Shown piece by piece: positions 8,177 to 17,842 of a stretch of DNA of 64,000 nt (positions are counted from its first letter, which is position 1; each line of letters begins with the position of its first letter). The position numbers were made by a program, and so were the translations under genes. This DNA comes from JAAXQD01 sp963790095. GTDB taxonomy: Bacteria > Desulfobacterota > Desulfobacteria > Desulfobacterales > UBA11574. The notes below the pieces were generated by a model. The model made no database searches. It was not told the DNA's origin and saw only the letters and a list, made by a program, of their open reading frames with translations. The stretch spans positions 1 through 64,000 of the forward strand of contig CAWBNO010000008.1 in the NCBI GenBank assembly GCA_963790095.1, read 5' to 3'.

Positions 8177-8780
8177 TTTGTCCTCCTTAAAGCTGGGCCC
8201 CCATCAGGGGATATTAATGACACATGCCGTGGACTCGAAAAAATCCTATTTAACAAATACCAGAAAAATGCGACATCGTCAAACAATTGCAAAAAAATGG
8301 AATTATTTGAAGCACATATTCCGTATATAGCCCGCGTTTTTTTGGATTTGACACCCGGGGGTATTTTTCCGGCGGCAGCGTCTGAATTTCGAGCGATTAA
8401 AATTTCAGGTCTTTTTAGGCACTTGCCAATCAAGGCATTGGAAAAAAATCGGCGTCAATTTATACGATTGACAAATTTGATGAAATCATAAAAACGATAT
8501 TTTCTCGCAAAGTCGCCAAGAACGCCAAGAAAAACTCATTTAATATTAATCAGTTAACTTTTCGGCCTTTGCGGCTTGACGTGAGATTTTGACTATTTTC
8601 GAGTTTATCAAATTTATTCTAGTGAATTTAAACACTTTGCCGGTTAATCCAGGTGAGGCAACAGCGTATTGTTTTTTTGGTCCAACTATTGTAGGACAGG
8701 CAGAAACATCCGGTCGATGTCCCAACAACGTTCGCCGGGCGACCCAACGACAAAATCAATGGAAAGGAGCCTTAGACAGC
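8177..8780. other. 604-bp intergenic region with a degenerate inverted repeat
   Basis: No convincing gene. At 8501-8535 there is a run of CGCAAAG and CGCCAAG repeats, and at 8563-8586 its imperfect complement (GGCCTTTGCGGCTTGACGTG), together an imperfect stem around an AT-rich loop. This resembles short palindromic repeats scattered in intergenic DNA of related bacteria. The remainder is AT-rich and presumably holds promoters for the divergent neighbours, but none can be assigned with confidence. Confidence 0.4.
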
Positions 8781-9326
8781 ATGTTTGATGAAAAGATATG
8801 TTTAGAGAATCTGCAGCGAATCGTATTTGAAACGGCCATGGATGAAAACATAAAAAAAATATCCACAGATGCACTGGGGCCCTCCTACGAAGAAATTGGA
8901 GACAATATCTTCCAATTATCTGTTTTTAATCGCCATAAATTTAAGAACATGCTGTGGAATTTTGACAATTTAAAGCCCGAGGTCCGATCAATTTTCCAAA
9001 AAAAATGCTTTGAGGCGTGGCATTCAATCTACTTGAAATCGGTCGGCCCCGATCTTTCCGAAGAACACGATCAAAACATTAAAAAAATTGACATCGAGGC
9101 GGCGGACACACCCGACCCAAAGGATCCCCTGAAAAGAGACATACAAGCACCGATGACCGAAACCGAAGATGTTGCCGACGGTCCCAAACAGAAACCAGTA
9201 GAAAAACCGTCCCGTCCCTCAGATCCCAAGCCTTCAGTTTATGTTGAAAGGTGCGACTGGTTCGACAAACTCCTCGACTTTGCAGCCGCCATCGTATACG
9301 CTTTTACCGGGATTTTCGGTCGTTAG
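8781..9326 (+). CDS. Hypothetical protein upstream of the lipid megasynthase
   Basis: 181 residues; the start is ATG at 8781 after AAAGGAG. The frame is open further upstream to 8589, but that part has no ribosome-binding site and poor composition. Residues 1-95 look helical and folded. Residues 100-155 are rich in Asp, Pro, Lys and Glu and likely disordered. The C terminus carries a hydrophobic helix (LLDFAAAIVYAFTGIFGR) that could anchor it in the membrane. I recognise no family. Being immediately upstream of the PfaC-like gene, it may be an accessory of lipid synthesis, which is only a positional inference. Confidence 0.6.
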   Translation: MFDEKICLENLQRIVFETAMDENIKKISTDALGPSYEEIGDNIFQLSVFNRHKFKNMLWNFDNLKPEVRSIFQKKCFEAWHSIYLKSVGPDLSEEHDQNIKKIDIEAADTPDPKDPLKRDIQAPMTETEDVADGPKQKPVEKPSRPSDPKPSVYVERCDWFDKLLDFAAAIVYAFTGIFGR

Positions 9327-9416
9327 TTCTTGGGGGTTGGTGATTGGTCACTTGTGATGGGTCATTGGTCATCAGTAACCAGTGAATAGTAAACAGTAAA
9401 TAGTAAATAGTTGATT

Positions 9417-12400
9417 ATGGCAAAAAAAACACCCATTGCCGTGGTCGGAATTGCCGGAATATTCCCCGGGGCTTCCGATCTGAAGACCTTTTGGCAAAAC
9501 ATCGTTGACAAAGTCGATACCACCTGCGAGGTGCCCCGAAACCGATGGATTGCCGAACCGGATTTCATGGTTCATCCGGATCCCATGCCGGACAAAGCCT
9601 TTTCAAAACAGGCCTGCCTGATCGACGATTTTAAATTCGACCCCCAAGGAATCGATCTTGACAAGGACCTTTTAAACGCCCTCGATCCGCTGCATCAAAT
9701 GGCCCTTCACACCGGTCGGGAAGCTTTATCCAACTGCGTAACCGCATCCATGGATAAAAATAACATCGGAACCGTGCTTGCAGCCATCGCCCTTCCCACA
9801 GACGCTTCTTCATCGATCACCCGAAAGATATTGGGAACATCTTTCGAGGAAAAACTCTTCGACAAACCTGTCCCCAACAGACAACACCCCTTTTCCCGGG
9901 CAGAATGCTTGGCCGCCAGGGTCACCAGCCTCCCCGGCGCTTTGCTGGCCGAAGGGCTCGGTCTGGGCGGTGGGAGCCTGACCCTGGACGCCGCCTGTGC
10001 GTCATCGTTGTATGCCGTTAAACTTGCCTGCGACGAACTCTGGTCTTTCAGGGCCGATGCCATGCTGGCCGGCGGAATCTCAAGGCCGGAATGCCTTTAC
10101 ACCCAGGTGGGGTTCAGCCAGCTTCAGGCACTGTCCCCCACCGGATGCTGCGCCCCGTTCGACGAAAGGGCGGACGGTCTCGTGGTGGGAGAAGGTGCGG
10201 GGATAGTCGTCTTAAAACGCCTGGACGACGCCCTGCGGGACCGGGATACCATCCATGGGGTCATCAAAGGGATCGGGCTGTCCAACGACATGCGCGGCAA
10301 CCTTCTGGCCCCGGACAGTGAAGGCCAGGTTCGCGCCATGACCAGCGCCTATGCCGCTGCCGGATGGTCTCCCCAGGACGTCGATCTCATTGAATGTCAC
10401 GGTACGGGAACACCGGTGGGAGACGCCGTGGAACTTCAGAGCTTGAGGAATCTCTGGGGAGAACTCGACGGATCCCCGGGTCAATGCGCCATCGGATCGG
10501 TCAAATCGATGATCGGCCACCTGCTGACCGGTGCCGGCGCCGCCAGCATGATCAAAACCCTCCTCGCACTCGAACACAAGGTTTTGCCCCCATCCCTCCA
10601 TTTCCATCGAGCACCGGCAAAAAGCTCCCTTCACGATAGTCCGTTTCGGGTTCAGACCGATGCAGATCCGTGGCCCCGGAGAGATCCCGACACCCCCCGC
10701 CGGGCTGCGGTCAGCGCATTCGGATTCGGCGGAATCAACAGTCACCTGCTGTTTGAAGAATGGGCTCCTGAAATTAAAAAGGGTATATCGAAAACCGACG
10801 ATCTTCAATCTTCCGCCGTTTCCGTTCCATCGGATATTCCATTACACGCCGACGACGGCCCGGTATCAAAGGTCCATCATCAATCATCGACCCAACATCC
10901 TCCGGTGGCGATTATCGGCATGGCATCTGTTTTCGGTCCCTTGACATCTTTGAAAGAATTTCAGGAAACCATTTTCCGGGGTGAATCGATCATTGCAAAA
11001 CGGCCGGAACACCGATGGAACGAGTGCGATCCCATTGCAAACATCCATCTGAACGGACAGGCCCAATGGGGGGGGTATATGACGGAACTCGTTCTGAACA
11101 TCGGGGATTTTCGAATACCGCCCAATGAAATTCCGGATATCCTTATCCAACATCTATTGATGCTGAAAGTATCCGCCGATGCCCTGAACGATGCCGGACT
11201 CCCCCTTAGAGAAGACAGGCCCGGCATGGGGACCGTCATCGGCATGGACTTTGATTACGAAGCCACCGATTTTCATCTCCGGTGGAACCTCCACAACCGT
11301 GTTGGAGATTGGGGAAAAAACAGCGAACTCGGCTTAAATCTCGATGACCAGACAAAAGCAGCCCGATGGAAGGCGTCGTTGCAGGATGCATTTCGTCCGC
11401 CCCTCACCGCCACGAGAACCCTGGGCGCCCTGGGCGGCATCATTGCCAGCAGAATCGCCCGGGAATTTCGATTCGGCGGGCCCAGCTATGTGGTATCCAA
11501 TGAAGCGGCCTCGGGTCTGAAAGCCCTTGAAATCGGGGTCCGATCTTTGCAGCAGGACGAGACCGAAGCGGTTCTGGTGGGAGCGGTGGATCTTTGCGGC
11601 GATGTTCGCAATGTCGTCACCGCCGGCCGGATACACCCTTTTTCGACCCGTTCCAAAATCAGCCCTTTCGACGGTTCGGCGGATGGAACCCTTCCCGGCG
11701 AAGGTGCTGCGGCCCTGGTTCTCAAAAGGCTCGACCGGGCCATAAATGACGGCGACCGGATCTATTCCGTGATCAGAGGAATCGGAAAGGCCGGGGGCGA
11801 CGGTGTTCGGACCGGATCCCCGTCAAAGGACGCCTATGTTCTGTCCCTGAAACGATCTTTTCAAGATGCCGGTATTCCCCGGGCTTCCATCAGTTTTTTC
11901 GAAACACACGGCAGCGGCAATCCCGAAGAAGACCGAATCGAATCCGAAGCCCTCAACGAATATTTTGCCGACCCCAATACACCGTGTGTCGTCGGATCCG
12001 TAAAACCGAATATTGGACATGCAGGGGCCGCAGCCGGTCTGGCATCCCTGGTTAAATCCAGCCTTTGCCTGTACCAAGAAATCATCCCGCCGTTAACCAA
12101 CTTTACGGAACCCGGCGAACCCGTATGGCAAAACCATACCTTCCACATGCCGGCCTTTGCCCAATACTGGATGAGAGATCGAAAAGACGGTCCCCGCAGG
12201 GCGTGTACCGCCGCCATGACCACCGACGGAAACTGCATGCATGTCATCCTCGAAGGGTTTGAGTACGGGCCTTCTGAAACAATGCCCGAAATCGTGGTAA
12301 AAGAGAGAAAAAGACCGTTGGGTTTTATGACTCCGGGACTTTTCGTGGTGGAGGGAAACGACCCAAACGATCTGACCGAAGGTCTGCAAGCCCTGAGCAC

Positions 12401-15400
12401 TCATCTTAAAAACGCTCCAAGCCAAGATGACCCGCTATCTTCTTCCGGGGAAAAAGATCCGGCCATGGAACCTTTGGCCAGATCCTGGTATCTTAAAAAC
12501 CGATTGGATTCGGATAAAAAATTTGCGGTATCCATTGTCGGCGGACGCATATCCCAACTTGAAACATCGATCCAAGAGGCCCAAGCCGCCGTATCGACCC
12601 GGACCCCACAGAACATGAACGGTCCGGGGGGCGTCAGTTATGCCCCGTCCCCGTTGGGCCCTGACAATGCAAAGGCCTTTGTCTTCCCCGGCTCCGGCAA
12701 CCATTATGTGGGCATGGGCAGAAACATTGGTGTGCTGTGGCCTGAAATTCTTCGAACCATGGACGCCGAAACCCTTCAGTTAAAAACCCAGCTTCTGCCG
12801 GGCTGTTATGTACCCTGGAGAACCTCGTGGGCGCCGGGGTGGGAAACGGCCGCCCTGGAAAGAATCGCTTCCGACCCGTTAAATATGATTTTCGGACAGG
12901 TGGTTCACGGCGGGGTGATGGCCAATCTCATCGGAAATTTCGGCATTAAATCCCATGCGGTGATCGGATACAGCCTTGGGGAATCCGCAGGGCTTTTTGC
13001 CATGGGTGCCTGGCCGGACCGTGGCGAAATGTTAAAACGGATGCTGTCCAACGATCTCTTTACCACCGAGCTTGCGGGCCCGTGCAATGCCGCCCGTCGC
13101 GCATGGAACATACCCGCCGACGAGGATATCCATTGGTGTGCAGCGGTGATAAATCGCCCCGGCGACAGGGTTCGAAAAATTATCGACCAATGGCCCTTTG
13201 CAAGACTGCTCATCGTCAACACGCCGGATCAGTGTGTCATCGGCGGCATGCAAAACCACGTGGAGGCCGTGATCCGGGAACTGGGCTGCGACGCCGTCTT
13301 TCTCCAAGGAGTGGTCACGGTCCATTGTGACGCCGCAGCTCCGGTTGCAGAAGCTTACCGGAACCTTCACGTTTTCCCCACCACTCCTCCGGACAACATC
13401 CGATTTTACAGCTGTGCGCAAGGATCCGCATACCGTCCCACCAGCGAAACCGCCGCAGATTCGATTCTGGAACAGGCCCTTTCGGGGTTTGATTTCAAAA
13501 CCCTCATCGAGCAGGCCTATGAAGACGGCATCCGCATCTTCCTTGAAATGGGGCCCCATGCTTCCTGTACGGGAATGATAAAAACCATTCTCCGTGATAA
13601 GCCCCATCTGGCAGTTTCAGCATGTTGCCGGGGGGAGGAAGACCCGCTGACAATCCTTAAATTTCTGGGCGCTCTGATTTCGGAAAGGGTGCCGGTGGAC
13701 CTTGACAAACTCTACGGAATCGATGCATACCCTCCCATTGTCAGCGATACCTCCAAGGAAAAACAAGGCACCCGGATCAAGCGGGTTGTGGGCGGAATCA
13801 TACCGTCCCCTGCCCTGCCCGAAACGCCGGTGGAGGCAGAACGGCCAAAAGGAGGCGAGGAAATGCCGGCCCACGAAACCCGGCAGGAAGAAGATGTCGT
13901 GCCCGGAAAAGTGGAACCGTTGCCGCGTCCCGTACCCCTGGATGCATCCTTGCCCAGGGAGGATCCACCCATCCCGTCGGGCCCCATCGAGTACGCGGAA
14001 ATCATCGAAAACCTGACAGAGAACACCCGGGCCACCGCCGACGCCCACAAGGCCTTTCTCGATTTTTCGGACACCCTGCGCAACGGCTTCGAGAAAACCT
14101 TTGCCACACAGACCCGTCTTCTGGAGACCATCCTCTCCCGAGGCGAACCATTGCCCCAATTGCCTTCACAGGAGGTTTACGCCGATCTTCCCGAAGACAC
14201 GGATAAAGCCCGGCTTGCAAAGCCCATAACGCCCGGCGATGCGTCCGATGCCATGCACCATGGGCCGACCCCTGCGCCCGAACCGGCGTTCAACCGGGAC
14301 ATGTGCATGGAATTTGCCGTCGGATCCGTGGCCAAGGTACTGGGTCCTGAGTTTGCCGTTGTGGACACCTACAACGTCAGGGTCCGACTCCCCGACGACC
14401 CCCTCATGCTGGTGGACCGGATTGTTTCGGTAACCGGCAAAAAAAGATCTCTCAAGTCCGGACGGGTGGTCACGGAACACGACGTACTTCCAGGAGCATG
14501 GTATCTGGACGGCAATCGCGCGCCGGTGTGCATATCGGTGGAAGCCGGTCAGGCCGACCTCTTTCTATGTTCCTACCTGGGCATCGACCATGCGGTCAAA
14601 GGAAAAAGAAGCTACCGGCTTCTGGACGCCGTGGTGAAATTTCACCGGGGCCTGCCGAAACCGGGTGACGTTATTCGCTACGAAATCGAAATTGACCACT
14701 TTTCCCGTCAGGGGGAAACCTATCTGTTTTTCTTCAAGTTCGAAGGGTATATCGGTGATTCTCACCTCATCAGCATGTACAACGGGTGCGCAGGTTTCTT
14801 CACCGAAGAAGAGGTGCGCAATTCCGGCGGCATCCTATTCACCGAAGAGGACACCCGAAGTCTTCCCGGGAAAAAGCCTTTGGACTGGAAAAACCCGGTG
14901 CCCCTTTACACGGAAAAATACGACGATGCAGCCGTGGAAGCGCTGCGGCGCGGCGAACTGTCCCGATGCTTCGGACCCCTTTTCGACGGCATCCGTCTCC
15001 CGGAATCCCTCACGCTGCCCGGGGGCCGGATGAAACTCATCCATCGGATTCTGGGATTGGACCCTGAAGGCGGACGGTATGGGCTCGGACAGATTCGCGC
15101 CGAGGCCGATATCCATCCTGACGACTGGTTTCTAACCTGCCACTTCATGGATGACATGGTCATGCCCGGAACGTTGATGTACGAATGCTGTGCCCACACC
15201 CTCCGGGTATTTATTCAGCGCCTGGGATGGGTCACTGATAAACCCGGCGTCTGTTACGAACCCGTAACAGGGGTCGAAAGCGTTCTCAAATGCAGGGGAC
15301 CGGTGACACCGGATACCCGGCACGTCTGGTATGAAGTGGATATACAGGAGCTCGGGTATGCACCGGAGCCCTATGTCATCGCCGATGCACTGATGTACGC

Positions 15401-15785
15401 AGACGGACACCGTATCGTGTCGTTTAAAGACATGTCCCTGAAAATGACCCATGCTACCCGCGAAGACATCGAATCCTTCTGGGAGAAAAAAGAAGACAGA
15501 GGGCAGAAGACAGAGATCAGACCACAGAGGGCAGGAATCCGGGATCCGAAAACAGCTCTTTTTGACCGTGACAAAATACTGGCATTTGCCGTTGGAAAAC
15601 CTTCGGAAGCATTTGGCGAACCTTACAAGGTGTTCGACCGGAAACGGGTGATTGCCAGACTCCCGGGACCGCCCTATTCTTTTTTGGATAGAATTGTTGC
15701 TGTGGAGCCTGAACCCTGGGTCTTAAAGCCCGGGGGCTGGATAGACGGCGAATATCGAAGTTCCGCCGGATGCATGGTATTTTAA
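9417..15785 (+). CDS. PfaC-like polyunsaturated lipid/polyketide megasynthase, main fragment (KS-CLF-AT-DH)
   Basis: A multidomain iterative synthase related to PfaC. KS1 (about 5-460) has catalytic Cys194 (DAACASSL) and both His motifs (ECHGTGTPVGD, SMIGHLLTGAGA). KS2 (about 490-905) is chain-length-factor-like: the Cys position reads SNEAASGL, Ala697 replacing Cys. An acyltransferase (1085-1405) has GYSLGESAG with Ser1186. A Pro-rich and helical linker follows (1410-1600). A double-hotdog FabA-like dehydratase (1629-2015) has CHFMDDMVMPGTL. No ACP (DSL/DSI Ser) or KR is visible, so partner subunits must act in trans. An extra C at 15756 shifts the frame and produces a stop at 15785; the protein continues one frame over to 16689, giving about 2423 residues if repaired. 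ATG 9417 is preferred to the TTG six bases earlier. Confidence 0.85.
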   Translation: MAKKTPIAVVGIAGIFPGASDLKTFWQNIVDKVDTTCEVPRNRWIAEPDFMVHPDPMPDKAFSKQACLIDDFKFDPQGIDLDKDLLNALDPLHQMALHTGREALSNCVTASMDKNNIGTVLAAIALPTDASSSITRKILGTSFEEKLFDKPVPNRQHPFSRAECLAARVTSLPGALLAEGLGLGGGSLTLDAACASSLYAVKLACDELWSFRADAMLAGGISRPECLYTQVGFSQLQALSPTGCCAPFDERADGLVVGEGAGIVVLKRLDDALRDRDTIHGVIKGIGLSNDMRGNLLAPDSEGQVRAMTSAYAAAGWSPQDVDLIECHGTGTPVGDAVELQSLRNLWGELDGSPGQCAIGSVKSMIGHLLTGAGAASMIKTLLALEHKVLPPSLHFHRAPAKSSLHDSPFRVQTDADPWPRRDPDTPRRAAVSAFGFGGINSHLLFEEWAPEIKKGISKTDDLQSSAVSVPSDIPLHADDGPVSKVHHQSSTQHPPVAIIGMASVFGPLTSLKEFQETIFRGESIIAKRPEHRWNECDPIANIHLNGQAQWGGYMTELVLNIGDFRIPPNEIPDILIQHLLMLKVSADALNDAGLPLREDRPGMGTVIGMDFDYEATDFHLRWNLHNRVGDWGKNSELGLNLDDQTKAARWKASLQDAFRPPLTATRTLGALGGIIASRIAREFRFGGPSYVVSNEAASGLKALEIGVRSLQQDETEAVLVGAVDLCGDVRNVVTAGRIHPFSTRSKISPFDGSADGTLPGEGAAALVLKRLDRAINDGDRIYSVIRGIGKAGGDGVRTGSPSKDAYVLSLKRSFQDAGIPRASISFFETHGSGNPEEDRIESEALNEYFADPNTPCVVGSVKPNIGHAGAAAGLASLVKSSLCLYQEIIPPLTNFTEPGEPVWQNHTFHMPAFAQYWMRDRKDGPRRACTAAMTTDGNCMHVILEGFEYGPSETMPEIVVKERKRPLGFMTPGLFVVEGNDPNDLTEGLQALSTHLKNAPSQDDPLSSSGEKDPAMEPLARSWYLKNRLDSDKKFAVSIVGGRISQLETSIQEAQAAVSTRTPQNMNGPGGVSYAPSPLGPDNAKAFVFPGSGNHYVGMGRNIGVLWPEILRTMDAETLQLKTQLLPGCYVPWRTSWAPGWETAALERIASDPLNMIFGQVVHGGVMANLIGNFGIKSHAVIGYSLGESAGLFAMGAWPDRGEMLKRMLSNDLFTTELAGPCNAARRAWNIPADEDIHWCAAVINRPGDRVRKIIDQWPFARLLIVNTPDQCVIGGMQNHVEAVIRELGCDAVFLQGVVTVHCDAAAPVAEAYRNLHVFPTTPPDNIRFYSCAQGSAYRPTSETAADSILEQALSGFDFKTLIEQAYEDGIRIFLEMGPHASCTGMIKTILRDKPHLAVSACCRGEEDPLTILKFLGALISERVPVDLDKLYGIDAYPPIVSDTSKEKQGTRIKRVVGGIIPSPALPETPVEAERPKGGEEMPAHETRQEEDVVPGKVEPLPRPVPLDASLPREDPPIPSGPIEYAEIIENLTENTRATADAHKAFLDFSDTLRNGFEKTFATQTRLLETILSRGEPLPQLPSQEVYADLPEDTDKARLAKPITPGDASDAMHHGPTPAPEPAFNRDMCMEFAVGSVAKVLGPEFAVVDTYNVRVRLPDDPLMLVDRIVSVTGKKRSLKSGRVVTEHDVLPGAWYLDGNRAPVCISVEAGQADLFLCSYLGIDHAVKGKRSYRLLDAVVKFHRGLPKPGDVIRYEIEIDHFSRQGETYLFFFKFEGYIGDSHLISMYNGCAGFFTEEEVRNSGGILFTEEDTRSLPGKKPLDWKNPVPLYTEKYDDAAVEALRRGELSRCFGPLFDGIRLPESLTLPGGRMKLIHRILGLDPEGGRYGLGQIRAEADIHPDDWFLTCHFMDDMVMPGTLMYECCAHTLRVFIQRLGWVTDKPGVCYEPVTGVESVLKCRGPVTPDTRHVWYEVDIQELGYAPEPYVIADALMYADGHRIVSFKDMSLKMTHATREDIESFWEKKEDRGQKTEIRPQRAGIRDPKTALFDRDKILAFAVGKPSEAFGEPYKVFDRKRVIARLPGPPYSFLDRIVAVEPEPWVLKPGGWIDGEYRSSAGCMVF

Positions 15786-16689
15786 AGCAGACCGATCATC
15801 TTCCATGCCCTTTTGCATCCTCCTCGAAATTGCACTCCAGCCCTGCGGATGGCTGGCCGCTTACCTGGGGTCCGCCCTTAGAAGTGAAAATGACTTGAAA
15901 TTCAGGAATCTGGGTGGAAATGCCGTTTTGCATCGAGAGATTTTTCCCGAAGAAAAAACACTGACCCTACGTGTCCGAATGACCAAAGTTTCCGAAGCCG
16001 TGGATATGATCATCGAGCATTTCGATTTTATGGTCCTCCAGGCCAATGAAACCGTCTATTCGGGAGACACCTATTTTGGTTTTTTCTCGAAACAGGCCCT
16101 GTCCAACCAGGTTGGGCTCCGGGGGGCCGAAGATCAGGCATACGCCCTTTCCCCGGATGAACTGAAACGCAGCCGTTCCTGCGAATTTACAGATGTCGCC
16201 CCCCTGTCTCCGGACGACCCGGATACCCATCCCGCACCTTCTCTGTCCATGCCGGCAAAAGCCCTTCGCATGATCGACAGGATCGACGTTTACGTTCCGG
16301 ACGGCGGTCCCGAGGATCTCGGTTTTATTCGGGGGATAAAAGACGTCGATCCGACGGAGTGGTTTTTCAAGGCGCATTTTTACCAGGACCCTGTTTGCCC
16401 GGGTTCTCTGGGAATTGAATCGTTTCTTCAACTGGTCAAATTCGCAGCAATGGACCGATGGGCGCCTCTTGTGGAAACCCACCGATTCCAATGGATCACC
16501 GACGAACCGCATCGCTGGACCTACCGCGGACAAGTGACGCCTGATAACAAAAGAATTGAAGTGGAAGCAATGATCACCAAAATTGTTGACACACCGATAC
16601 CGGCCATATACGCAAATGGTTTCCTGAAAGTCGACGGACGCTATATTTATCAGATGAAAAACTTCGGTTTTCGATTGATACCAGTTTAA
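15757..16689 (+). pseudogene. PfaC-like megasynthase, C-terminal dehydratase portion in shifted frame
   Basis: This is the continuation of the preceding gene after a +1 frameshift. Reading from 15757 gives EVPPDAWYF and then the double-hotdog fold of a second FabA-like dehydratase, including LLEIALQPCGWLAAYLGS and the active-site segment AHFYQDPVCPGSLGIES. The first ATG in this frame is at 15805 and has no ribosome-binding site, so it is not an independent gene. With the single extra C at 15756 removed, the two pieces join into one KS-CLF-AT-DH-DH protein. Sequencing error is likely; true decay is possible. Confidence 0.85.
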
Positions 16690-16800
16690 AATCGCCTGGC
16701 AGTATTATACAATTCGGCAGCGCCGTTTGGAAAAAAAATTCCGACATTCTAAACTCAAGTTAATCGTTTTTGTCTTTTAAAAATATGCGAGAAGGATCTT

Positions 16801-17595
16801 ATGCGTTATTCCAATGTTTTTATCGATGCCTTCGGTTACGAGCTGGCGCCCAACATTGTCACATCCGATGACATTGAAACCCGCCTCGAACCGGTGTATA
16901 AGGCCCTCCATTTTCAAAAAGGACAGCTGGAGGCACTGACCGGAATTCGGGAACGCAGATACTGGGATCCCGGTTATCCCATGCACGAAGGGGCCATAAA
17001 AGCCGGCCAAAAAGCCATGGATGCCGCTTCTGTGTCTCCTGAACAGATCGGCATGCTCATCTACGGTGGTGTCTGCCGGGACAATTTAGAACCGGCAACG
17101 GCATGCGCCGTGTCCAACGGCCTCGGACTGGGTCCAAAGACCCAAATTTACGATGTTTCAAACGCCTGTCTCGGCGTACTCAATGGAATGATCTTAACGG
17201 CAAATGCCATCTCCCTTGGCCAGATTGAAGCCGGTCTTGTGGTGTCTTGCGAATCTTCGAGACAAATTATCGATTTCACCATCGAGCGACTCCTTAAAAC
17301 CAGGGACATGGATCTTTTCAAACAAACCATTGCAACGCTCACCGGCGGTTCGGGGGCTGTGGCTGTACTTTTAACCGATGCATCTGTTTCCGATACCGGC
17401 CATCGCCTTTTGGGCGGGGCCGTAAGAAATTCGACCGTTCATCACGAACTGTGCCGCTGGGGACCGGATACCGGAATACCGGCCAGCGGCCTTCATGTCA
17501 TGGAGACCGATTCGGTGGGTGTTTTGCAGCACGGTGTCGCCCTTGGGGATAGAAACATACCAAGCCTTCAAGAAAAATCTTGCATGGCCCGATGA
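16801..17595 (+). CDS. oleA: OleA-like 3-oxoacyl synthase III, N-terminal part (frameshifted)
   Basis: Thiolase-fold condensing enzyme of the KAS III/OleA type. It carries the nucleophile Cys123 in DVSNACLGV and the family stretch ALTGIRERRYWDPGY near residue 45-60. The start follows GAAGGA. OleA enzymes condense two acyl-CoA or acyl-ACP chains head-to-head to a beta-ketoacid, the first step of long-chain olefin or ketone synthesis. One extra G in the run at 17545-17548 breaks the frame after VLQHGVALG; the last 18 codons here are out-of-frame readthrough. The catalytic His and Asn are in the next entry. It follows the megasynthase after 110 bp and precedes an OleB-like gene. Confidence 0.82.
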   Translation: MRYSNVFIDAFGYELAPNIVTSDDIETRLEPVYKALHFQKGQLEALTGIRERRYWDPGYPMHEGAIKAGQKAMDAASVSPEQIGMLIYGGVCRDNLEPATACAVSNGLGLGPKTQIYDVSNACLGVLNGMILTANAISLGQIEAGLVVSCESSRQIIDFTIERLLKTRDMDLFKQTIATLTGGSGAVAVLLTDASVSDTGHRLLGGAVRNSTVHHELCRWGPDTGIPASGLHVMETDSVGVLQHGVALGDRNIPSLQEKSCMAR

Positions 17596-17842
17596 CAAGC
17601 CCGACAAGGTCATCTGTCACCAGGTGGGGGCAAGCCATCAGAAAAATATTCTTGAATCCATCGGCATCCCCCAAGAAAAGGACTTTACAACCTTCAAATA
17701 CCTGGGAAATATCGGCACGGTATCCCTCCCCATTACGGCCGCCATCGCCAAAGAGCGGGAGATTCTGGTAAAAAACGATTTGGTTGGCTTTTTCGGGATC
17801 GGCAGCGGCTTGAACTGCCTGATGCTGGGAGTCAAATGGTAA
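17549..17842 (+). pseudogene. oleA: OleA-like synthase, C-terminal part in shifted frame
   Basis: Reading resumes after the G run as IETYQAFKKNLAW and continues to the KAS III catalytic His (VICHQVGASHQ) and the Asn motif (YLGNIGTVSLP), ending with SGLNCLMLGVKW. These complete the Cys-His-Asn triad of the upstream fragment. Removing one G from the run at 17545-17548 restores a single protein of about 346 residues. The stop codon overlaps the ATG of the next gene (TAATG). Confidence 0.82.

Noticed and set aside
13032..13607. Antisense open frames within the megasynthase
   Set aside because: Many overlapping frames on both strands are expected in this long GC-rich gene; none shows motifs.
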